A stretch of DNA of 36,917 nucleotides from CAG-390 sp045543615. GTDB taxonomy: Bacteria > Bacillota > Clostridia > Oscillospirales > CAG-272. Below, piece after piece: positions 6,623 through 12,789 of this stretch (positions are counted from its first letter, which is position 1; every line of letters starts with the position of its first letter). The DNA lies in NCBI GenBank assembly GCA_045543615.1, contig JAZPXL010000047.1:1-36917 (forward strand), in the 5' to 3' direction. The notes under the pieces are model-generated. The model did not search any database, was not told the DNA's origin, and was given only the letters and a program-made list of their open reading frames with translations. Made by a program: the position numbers and the translations under genes.

Positions 6623-8575
6623 TCAGACTTCTGTTTCCTCATAGATTTCAAGCAAGCGTTCTTCTATCTCCTCAATTCGTGCGCTGATTTCTGCAGCACG
6701 GACATAGTCGCTTGCGGCGTCTCCGTACAGCTCACCCGTGAGCGTGTCAAGCTCGCTTTCAAGTGCCGCCTGTTCCTTTTTGAGAGCAGCAAGTCTGCTT
6801 GCGGCTCGTCTTGCGTCTGCAGCTTCCTGCTTGCGACGGAGATAATCCTCCTTGCCCGAGGAAGTGGGCTTTGTGGGAGACTGCGTGGTAGCTACCTCGG
6901 ACGCCGAGGTAGCTTTCACAGAGACTCTTGCTCTGTAATTCTGCCATTCCTCCCATCCTCCCATAGTCTTGCCGACGGGGAGGCTTACAAGCTTGCCCGA
7001 GGTATCAAAGCCGAGAACTCTGCTTGCGAGCTTGTCGATGAAGGCACGGTCGTGTGAAACACAGATGAGTGTTCCGTCAAAGCCCTCAAGTGACTCCTCA
7101 AGAGCTTCTCTTGAGCCGATGTCGAGATGGTTTGTCGGCTCGTCGAGGATGAGAACGTTCATTTTTGAGAGCATCAGCTTCAGAAGCGTGAGCCTTGCAC
7201 GCTCACCACCACTGAGGACGGAGACGGATTTAAACACATCGTCACCACGAAAGAGGAAGGAACCGAGTGCTCCTCTTGCCTCGTGCTCTTTCATATCGGG
7301 ATAGAGTGACCACAGCTCCTCAAGAACCGTGTTGCGCTCGTCAAGTCCTTGGTTCTCCTGGTCATAATAGCCTATTTGCAAATTGTGTCCGTAGTCGATA
7401 ACACCACCTGTGGGTCTGAGCTCACCGAGAAGCAGTTTTATTAATGTAGATTTACCACATCCGTTGTGTCCGACAATGAAGATCTTCTCGCCACGCTTGA
7501 CGGAAAATGATATGTCAGAGATAAGGGGCGAGGCATCGTATGAGAACGAGAGGTGACGAACATCGAGAACGTCATTTCCACTCTGAAGTCCACGGGAAAA
7601 TTGCATACGCACCGTTCTCTCATCAGCCTCGGGTGCAGCTACTCGCTCAATCTTTGCAAGCATTTTCAGTCTGCTTTCAGCAGCTATGATATTGCGCTCA
7701 CGATTCCAACGGCGTTGCTGTTCGATATACGCCTCCTGACGTGCAATCTCTCTCTGTTGATCCTTGTACTGCTTTTCGAGTATTTCACGGTCACGGCGTC
7801 GCATTTCTGCGCAGGCTGTGTAGCTTCCACGGTAGAGCTTTGCTCTCTTGTGCTCAAAGAGGAGAGTTTTGTTGGTAACACGATCAAGAAAACGGCGATC
7901 GTGCGAAACGGCAATAAGACAGCCATTATAAGAAGATAGGAAATTTTCAAGCCACAGAAGTGTGTCGGCATCAAGATGGTTTGTCGGCTCGTCAAGCAGG
8001 AGAATGTCGGGCTCACGGCAAAGACGGCGACAGAGAGCCAGACGTGTGCGCTGTCCTCCCGAAAGAGCATCAATGGGCAGAGCCATCTGCTCGTCAGTAA
8101 AGCCCATACCTGAAAGAATTGAGCGACAACGGCTACGGAAAGTAAGGCCACCGTCACGGGCGTATCTGTCGTGCAGATCGGAAAATTCCTTTGTAATTGA
8201 TGTGTATTTCGGCATCAGCGAAAGCTCGGGATTGGCAGACAGCCACGCCTCAAGCTCCTCCATACGTCGCTCTGCGGCAAGGTGCTCGGGGAATGCGGCA
8301 TACATCTGCTCAAGTGCGCTAATTCCCGTATTTTCAATAATATCGTATGCGCCGTCCTGTGTCAGAATGCCCATAGTAGTTCCGGCTGCCTTGAAAACTG
8401 TGCCGCTGTCAGCCTCCGTCTCTCCAAGTAGAATTGAGAGAAGCGTGGACTTGCCGCATCCGTTGGGCCCGACAATGCCAAGTCTGTCACCCGTCTCAAG
8501 CGCAAACGAAACACGGGAGAACAGCTCCCTTGCTCCAAAGGACAGCGAAATATCTGTAATGCTTATTACTGTCAT
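6623..8575 (-). CDS. ABC-F family ATPase (ribosome-associated, Uup/YdiF-like)
   Basis: A 650-residue protein with two ABC ATPase domains and no membrane segments, as in ABC-F proteins that act in the ribosomal E-site during stalled translation or antibiotic protection. NBD1 has GPNGCGKST at about residues 36-44, LSGGQRTRLAL and LLLDEPTNHLD; NBD2 has GHNGCGKST at about 366, LSGGERARLTL and LILDEPTNHLD. A basic, Arg/Gln-rich interdomain linker and a C-terminal coiled coil (ALKKEQAALESELDTLTGEL) are present. The frame is open 12 codons further, but ATG 8575 with GGAG 6 nt upstream is the credible start. Whether it gives drug resistance or is a housekeeping factor cannot be told. Its leader overlaps the unusual twin-promoter element at 8670-8763. 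Confidence 0.93.
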   Translation of the reverse strand: MTVISITDISLSFGARELFSRVSFALETGDRLGIVGPNGCGKSTLLSILLGETEADSGTVFKAAGTTMGILTQDGAYDIIENTGISALEQMYAAFPEHLAAERRMEELEAWLSANPELSLMPKYTSITKEFSDLHDRYARDGGLTFRSRCRSILSGMGFTDEQMALPIDALSGGQRTRLALCRRLCREPDILLLDEPTNHLDADTLLWLENFLSSYNGCLIAVSHDRRFLDRVTNKTLLFEHKRAKLYRGSYTACAEMRRRDREILEKQYKDQQREIARQEAYIEQQRRWNRERNIIAAESRLKMLAKIERVAAPEADERTVRMQFSRGLQSGNDVLDVRHLSFSYDASPLISDISFSVKRGEKIFIVGHNGCGKSTLIKLLLGELRPTGGVIDYGHNLQIGYYDQENQGLDERNTVLEELWSLYPDMKEHEARGALGSFLFRGDDVFKSVSVLSGGERARLTLLKLMLSKMNVLILDEPTNHLDIGSREALEESLEGFDGTLICVSHDRAFIDKLASRVLGFDTSGKLVSLPVGKTMGGWEEWQNYRARVSVKATSASEVATTQSPTKPTSSGKEDYLRRKQEAADARRAASRLAALKKEQAALESELDTLTGELYGDAASDYVRAAEISARIEEIEERLLEIYEETEV

Positions 8576-8630
8576 AGAAAACTCCAAAAAATAAAATAGC
8601 CATACAGGCAAATGAAAAATTCCAAAAATG

Positions 8631-8642
8631 GAACAATTGTTC
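8631..8642. promoter_or_regulatory. GAAC-N4-GTTC palindrome, box 1 (SOS-box-like)
   Basis: GAACAATTGTTC is a perfect 12-bp palindrome and matches the core of the Firmicutes LexA box (GAAC-N4-GTTC). It sits 56 nt before the ABC-F start in its leader and is followed by CTATTTT, as is box 3. Confidence 0.5.
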
Positions 8643-8672
8643 TATTTTTTCAAGAAAAATGGCAAAATGCTA

Positions 8673-8701
8673 TTGACAACAGTTCCATAATGTAGTATAA
8701 T
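8673..8701 (+). promoter_or_regulatory. Consensus promoter reading toward the HTH gene
   Basis: TTGACA (8673-8678), 17-nt spacer, TATAAT (8696-8701). The predicted start near 8708 gives a leader of about 109 nt that begins with the CATCGGAA hairpin and runs through the opposing promoter. Confidence 0.88.
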
Positions 8702-8731
8702 TTAGGCATCGGAAGCAATTCCGATGAAAAT

Positions 8732-8760
8732 ATTATAGAACATTTGTTTTGAATTGTCAA
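8732..8760 (-). promoter_or_regulatory. Consensus promoter reading toward the ABC-F gene
   Basis: On the minus strand TTGACA (8755-8760), 17-nt spacer, TATAAT (8732-8737). The predicted start near 8725 gives a leader of about 150 nt. The spacer contains box 2, GAACATTTGTTT (8738-8749), so a repressor bound there would block this promoter directly. Confidence 0.8.
8738..8749. promoter_or_regulatory. GAAC-N4-GTTT, box 2 (one mismatch)
   Basis: GAACATTTGTTT lies within the -35/-10 spacer of the minus-strand promoter. Its reverse complement shares AACAAATGTTCTAT with box 3 (8877-8888 plus flank), suggesting the same binding protein. Confidence 0.45.
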
Positions 8761-8816
8761 TAGATAGATGGCAAAATCACAACAAATTTCAATATTCAGA
8801 AAGGAGATGTTCCGTA

Positions 8817-9380
8817 TTGGACAGACTCAGAGAAGTGAGAGACACAGGGGAATCGCGACCCCAAGAAAAAAATAGCGAACAAATGTTCTATTTTGCCGAT
8901 GAGGCATCGCAAAACGGCGAGGGTGGACAAGAGCCGAGATGCCGTTTTTCACGGGATGTCACAACGGAGGAGTTACGCGAAGCAGAACAGTATCTTTCAA
9001 GCTACCGTCACGGCGCGAGGATGCTCGAATGTATGCGTTACGGACGGCTCTATATGAGCGAGGGCGAGCTACCGGAAGATCCTCTTTTGTCGGTGTGTGG
9101 GAGCGAGGATGGCTTTGGCGGCGAGAGTGAGGTTGACGAGTCGCTTATCCGAGCAAGGATGTTTGGAGTTCGTCAGTTTGTAAACTGTCTCTGCTGTGAC
9201 TCAAATGCAAGAACGCTTTTGTATTGGCATTACATTAGGGGCGTCAGCGTTACAAAATGTGCAGATATGCTTGACATCTCGAGGGCGAGTGCGTTCCGTG
9301 TTCGCAAACGTGCGCTTGAGAGTGCGGCACGTGCGCTCAGACGGCAAAAGAGAGAAATGGAGCGACTTTACGCTTTCTAA
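8817..9380 (+). CDS. Small regulator with sigma-70 region 4-like HTH
   Basis: A 187-residue soluble protein. The last roughly 60 residues (CCDSNARTLLYWHYIRGVSVTKCADML, then ISRASAFRVRKRAL) form a helix-turn-helix like sigma region 4 or the phage late-activator ArpU/RinA-type families; the basic C-terminus fits DNA contact. The N-terminal half is acidic and not recognised. The TTG start at 8817 is chosen because AAGGAGATG lies 8 nt before it; an in-frame TTG at 8754 has no ribosome site. The gene has its own consensus promoter and terminator, so it is monocistronic. A GAAC-N4-GTTC box lies inside its codons 21-24. It may regulate itself or the divergent ABC-F gene; this is inference. Confidence 0.75.
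   Translation: MDRLREVRDTGESRPQEKNSEQMFYFADEASQNGEGGQEPRCRFSRDVTTEELREAEQYLSSYRHGARMLECMRYGRLYMSEGELPEDPLLSVCGSEDGFGGESEVDESLIRARMFGVRQFVNCLCCDSNARTLLYWHYIRGVSVTKCADMLDISRASAFRVRKRALESAARALRRQKREMERLYAF
8877..8888. promoter_or_regulatory. GAAC-N4-GTTC palindrome, box 3 (inside coding region)
   Basis: GAACAAATGTTC lies within the first codons of the HTH gene, preceded by C and followed by TATTTT. With boxes 1 and 2 it forms a set spaced about 107 and 139 nt apart, which could support looping. Confidence 0.45.
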
Positions 9381-9393
9381 ACATTGTTTTTTT

Positions 9394-9428
9394 CGGAGAG
9401 AGGCTGTGCGCTCTCTCCGTTTTATTTT
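9394..9428 (+). terminator. Terminator of the HTH gene
   Basis: Stem CGGAGAGAG (9394-9402), 8-nt loop, CTCTCTCCG (9411-9419), then TTTTATTTT. It lies 14 nt after the stop codon. Confidence 0.88.
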
Positions 9429-9470
9429 GCGTTTTTAATTAAAAAATTGTAGTATTTTATTAACAAAGCG

Positions 9471-9522
9471 TTGACTTTTATGTTTGAATATGTTACAATT
9501 AGGTATCCCCCAATATATTGGG
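9471..9522 (+). promoter_or_regulatory. Promoter and 5' leader hairpin of surface protein gene 1
   Basis: TTGACT (9471-9476), 17-nt spacer, TACAAT (9494-9499). The expected start (about 9506) is followed at once by the perfect palindrome CCCAATATATTGGG (9509-9522). Confidence 0.82.
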
Positions 9523-9543
9523 TCACAAGAAAGGAAAACAAAG

Positions 9544-11022
9544 ATGAAAAAACTCATTAGTGCTTTGATGATCGCTTGCCTGATGGTATCTCTCTTTGCA
9601 TTTGCACCCACAGCAAGCGCAGCAGATCCCGTTTCAATCGCAACCTGGGATGAATTCTATGCTGCAGTAACCGAAGATCCGTTTGGTTCTTACAAGCTCA
9701 CAGCTGACGTAACAGTTGGCCCCGGCCAGACAATCGCTGCATTCTACGGCGAATTTGATGGCGCAGGTCACACAGTAACCGTTGAGGCTACAATGTTCAC
9801 ACAGCTCGGTCTTGCTGCTTATGTTCACGACTTCACAGTACAGTCCAAGGACAACGCAGTTGTTGACTTTACACCCATCTGTCTCAAGGTCAAGGATGAC
9901 TTCACAGATGAGCCTATTGTATTTGTAAACGTTACAAATAATGTAAGCGTCAATACCGTAGAGAACGGTGCTGACTGCTCCGGATTTGTCGCATTGGTTG
10001 AGGGTACAGGCGCAATCTTTATGCTCAACTGCGTAAACAACGGTGACATCGCCGGTGGTAACCAGTGCGCCGGCTTCATTTCCAGAACCTGGCCGAGCGA
10101 GGCTAACTTCACACTCATCAACTGCATCAACAACGGTGATATCAGCTCCACAAAGCATCACTGTGGTGGTCTTCTTGGTTGTATGGATAACTCCAGCGGC
10201 GCAAACAACATCACAATGAAGAACTGCGCAAACTACGGTAACGTTACCTCCACACTCAGCGATGCTGCAGGTCTTATCGCTCTTGTTAACGGTAAGAACA
10301 GCGTAGTTGTTATTGAGAACTGCTACACCGAGGGTGTAATTACACACACAGTTACAGACAGCACAGGCGAGGATTGCAATACATCCGGTATCATCGCTTT
10401 CGTTGCATCTGCTAACACAATCGATATCAAGAACTGCCTTGTTAACGTTCCCGAGTTCAAGCCTGCTAACAACAATGCAGCTTACGTAATTAACTATGTT
10501 AAGTCTTCCGCTACTCTCGTAACAATCGAGAACTGCTACTACGTTGACATCAACATCGGCGAGATGCACACAGGTGCATACGAGCTTGCAGAGGATGGAA
10601 CTCTCATCGGCACAAAGGCTGCACAGGCTACAGAACTTTCCAGCGGCGTTACAATGAACGCTCTTAATAAGGACAATGCAGGTGGTTGGGTACAGAACAT
10701 CGGTATCGACGCTCTTCCTAAGCCCGCAACCCTTACAGATGTTGAAATTCCGATCTCTCCCGATGAGGACGAGGACGAAACAACAGCCGGCGATGACGTA
10801 ACAGAAGCTCCCGATGATGCAACACAGGCTCCCGATGATGCAACCAAGGCTCCTGACGACGCAACACAGGCTCCCGACGATGCAACACAGGCTCCCGTTG
10901 ACGATGCAACAACAGCAGCTAACGGTGGCGACACAGCTGACGGCGGATGCGCATCCGTTGCTGCAGTAGGCGTAGCTCTCGTAGCTATTCTCGGCACAGC
11001 TATCGTTTTCAAGAAGAACTAA
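9544..11022 (+). CDS. Secreted beta-helix/GLUG-like repeat protein with C-terminal anchor, copy 1
   Basis: A 492-residue exported protein. Residues 1-26 are a signal peptide (Lys-Lys, hydrophobic core, TASAA cleavage region). The body has repeats of the form (I/M/L)xNCxNxG(D/N)(I/V)...G(L/F)(I/L)xx, for example LINCINNGDI and MKNCANYGNV, which resemble GLUG or right-handed beta-helix rungs. From about residue 407 an acidic Thr/Asp/Ala/Pro linker with APDDATQ repeats precedes a tail at 467-492: GGCASV, a hydrophobic helix and KKN. This looks like a tripartite surface-sorting or anchoring signal. The ATG at 9544 follows AGAAAGGAAAA and is preferred over an upstream in-frame ATG. No enzyme motif is seen; the role is probably cell-surface or adhesion, which is inference. 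Confidence 0.85.
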   Translation: MKKLISALMIACLMVSLFAFAPTASAADPVSIATWDEFYAAVTEDPFGSYKLTADVTVGPGQTIAAFYGEFDGAGHTVTVEATMFTQLGLAAYVHDFTVQSKDNAVVDFTPICLKVKDDFTDEPIVFVNVTNNVSVNTVENGADCSGFVALVEGTGAIFMLNCVNNGDIAGGNQCAGFISRTWPSEANFTLINCINNGDISSTKHHCGGLLGCMDNSSGANNITMKNCANYGNVTSTLSDAAGLIALVNGKNSVVVIENCYTEGVITHTVTDSTGEDCNTSGIIAFVASANTIDIKNCLVNVPEFKPANNNAAYVINYVKSSATLVTIENCYYVDINIGEMHTGAYELAEDGTLIGTKAAQATELSSGVTMNALNKDNAGGWVQNIGIDALPKPATLTDVEIPISPDEDEDETTAGDDVTEAPDDATQAPDDATKAPDDATQAPDDATQAPVDDATTAANGGDTADGGCASVAAVGVALVAILGTAIVFKKN

Positions 11023-11056
11023 TGGTTTTGACTAAACAGCTTTAATACATAAAAGA

Positions 11057-11085
11057 GCCCTCGCAGTTATTGCGAGGGCTTTTTT
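11057..11085 (+). terminator. Terminator of surface protein gene 1
   Basis: Stem GCCCTCGCA (11057-11065), short loop, TGCGAGGGC (11071-11079), then TTTTTT. Confidence 0.92.
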
Positions 11086-11157
11086 GTGCAAAATCTACAA
11101 AATTGATTGCGAAAATTGATTAAAAACGAAGAATATTTATTTAAATCTTTAATTGTG

Positions 11158-11214
11158 TTGACTTTTTCTTTTTCTTGTGGTAAAATACACTTAATAAACC
11201 CGAAACAATTCGGG
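11158..11214 (+). promoter_or_regulatory. Promoter and 5' leader hairpin of surface protein gene 2
   Basis: TTGACT (11158-11163), 17-nt spacer, TAAAAT (11181-11186). The leader hairpin CCCGAA-ACAA-TTCGGG (11199-11214) starts about 6 nt after the expected start site. The layout copies gene 1 although the hairpin sequence differs. Confidence 0.8.
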
Positions 11215-11233
11215 AACAGAAAGGAATACAAAG

Positions 11234-12724
11234 ATGAAAAAAATCATTACAGTTCTTGTAATCGCTTGCATGATGATGTCTCTCTTTGCTTTTGCTCCTA
11301 CAGCAAGCGCAGCAGATGCGATATCAGTTGCAACCTGGGATGAATTCTATGCAGCAGTAAACGAAGATCCGTTTGGATCTTACAAGCTCACAGCTGACGT
11401 AACAGTTGGTCCCGGCCAGACAATCACATCCTTCTACGGCTTCCTTGATGGCGCAGGCCACACAGTAACCGTTGAGGCTACAATGTTCAACCAGCTCGGT
11501 CTTGGCGCATATGTTCACGACCTTACAGTACAGTCCAAGGACAATGCAATTGTAGACTTCACACCCCTTTGCTACATAATTAAGGATGACTTTACCGATG
11601 AGCCCGTTGTATTGGTTAACATTACAAACAACGTAAGCTGCGACACATCAACAAAAGAGACCAACCAGGACTGCTCCGGTTTTGTAGCTTTGATGGAGGG
11701 TACAGGCTCGGTATTTATGCTTAACTGCGTAAACAATGGTAATATGGCTTCCGGCAACCAGGCAGGTGGCTTCATTGGCAGAACTTGGGTAAGCGAGGCT
11801 AACTACACATTAATCAACTGCATCAACAATGGTAACATCAGCACCACTAAGAACTATGCAGGTGGCTTTATGGGTTGTATGGACAGTGGTACAAACAACA
11901 TCACAATGAAGAACTGCGCTAACTACGGTGACGTATATGCAGTTGAAGGCAGCGCAGCTGGTCTCATTGGTTACACCAACGGTAAGAACAGCGTTATTCT
12001 TATTGAGAACTGCTACACAGAGGGCTCTCTCACAGTTAACAGACCTATTGACGAAGCTAATCCTGAAAAGCATCTCAACCAGAAGTACAACTGCGCAGGT
12101 CTTATCTCCCGTCTTGACAACGGTAACACCCTTGACATCAAGAACTGCCTTGTAAACATTTCCAGCATTACAACAACAACTACCAACGGTGCATATATTG
12201 CAGGTTGGAAGAGCAAGGAAGCAACAATCGTTACAATCGAGAACTGCTACTATGTAGACATCAACCTTGGTGATCTCCACGCAGACGCTCTTGAGCTTGC
12301 TGAAGACGGCACAGTTATGGGCTCTAAGGCAGCTGACGCTACTGAGCTTTCCAGCGGCGTTACAATGAACGCTCTTAATAAGGACAATGCAGGTGGTTGG
12401 GTACAGAATATCGGTATCGATGCTCTTCCTAAGCCCGCAACTCTCACAGACGTTGAGATCCCTGTTCGTGACGAAATCGAGGATGAGGACGAGACAACAG
12501 CCGGTGACGACGTAACAGAAGCTCCCGATGACGATGCAACACAGGCTCCTGATGACGATGCAACACAGGCTCCCGATGACGATGCAACACAGGCTCCCGT
12601 TGACGATGCAACAACAGCAGCTAACGGTGATGACACAGCTGACGGTGGATGCGCATCCGTTGCAGCAGTAGGCGTAGCTCTCGTAGCTATCCTTGGCACA
12701 GCTATCGTTTTCAAGAAGAACTAA
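11234..12724 (+). CDS. Secreted beta-helix/GLUG-like repeat protein with C-terminal anchor, copy 2
   Basis: A 496-residue paralogue of the preceding protein in tandem. It shares the signal peptide pattern, the WDEFYAAV and LTADVTVGPGQTI opening, the NCxNxG rungs (LINCINNGNI, MKNCANYGDV), the ALNKDNAGGWVQNIGIDALP block, an Asp-rich APDDDATQ linker and an identical GGCASV...KKN tail. Differences cluster in the rungs: this copy has a longer loop (RPIDEANPEKHLNQKY) near the sixth rung. DNA around 12347-12450 is almost the same as 10631-10740, so the duplication is fairly recent or homogenised. It has its own promoter, ribosome site (AGAAAGGAA) and terminator, so the two genes may be expressed differently. 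Function unknown; a surface location is supported. Confidence 0.85.
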   Translation: MKKIITVLVIACMMMSLFAFAPTASAADAISVATWDEFYAAVNEDPFGSYKLTADVTVGPGQTITSFYGFLDGAGHTVTVEATMFNQLGLGAYVHDLTVQSKDNAIVDFTPLCYIIKDDFTDEPVVLVNITNNVSCDTSTKETNQDCSGFVALMEGTGSVFMLNCVNNGNMASGNQAGGFIGRTWVSEANYTLINCINNGNISTTKNYAGGFMGCMDSGTNNITMKNCANYGDVYAVEGSAAGLIGYTNGKNSVILIENCYTEGSLTVNRPIDEANPEKHLNQKYNCAGLISRLDNGNTLDIKNCLVNISSITTTTTNGAYIAGWKSKEATIVTIENCYYVDINLGDLHADALELAEDGTVMGSKAADATELSSGVTMNALNKDNAGGWVQNIGIDALPKPATLTDVEIPVRDEIEDEDETTAGDDVTEAPDDDATQAPDDDATQAPDDDATQAPVDDATTAANGDDTADGGCASVAAVGVALVAILGTAIVFKKN

Positions 12725-12755
12725 TAATTCTGACTTGACTAACAATACATAATAC

Positions 12756-12785
12756 AAAGCCTCTGCGGTTTTCCGCAGAGGCTTT
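12756..12785. terminator. Bidirectional terminator after surface protein gene 2
   Basis: Stem AAAGCCTCTGCGG (12756-12768), loop TTTT, CCGCAGAGGCTTT (12773-12785). It also terminates the convergent ABC exporter operon, whose stop is at 12790. Confidence 0.93.
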
Positions 12786-12789
12786 ATTT

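Larger units (their letters stand above)
8670..8763. promoter_or_regulatory. 94-bp dyad-symmetric element with two convergent consensus promoters
   Basis: CTATTGACAA (8670-8679) is mirrored by TTGTCAATAG (8754-8763), TATAAT (8696-8701) by ATTATA (8732-8737), and CATCGGAA (8707-8714) by TTCCGATG (8719-8726), all around the same centre, 8716.5. By hand alignment about 30 of 47 positions of the two arms match. The result is a pair of promoters facing each other whose expected start sites fall at the two feet of a central hairpin with a GCAA loop. Confidence 0.85.

Noticed and set aside
8754..8816. Upstream TTG start for the HTH gene
   Set aside because: There is no ribosome site before it and it lies in the opposing promoter; TTG 8817 has AAGGAGATG at proper spacing.
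9634..10569. 311-codon minus-strand open frame within surface protein gene 1 (and the matching 315-codon frame at 11810-12757)
   Set aside because: Both are antisense shadows of the repeated NCxNxG coding pattern. The translations are Cys/Val-rich low-complexity strings with no start signals.
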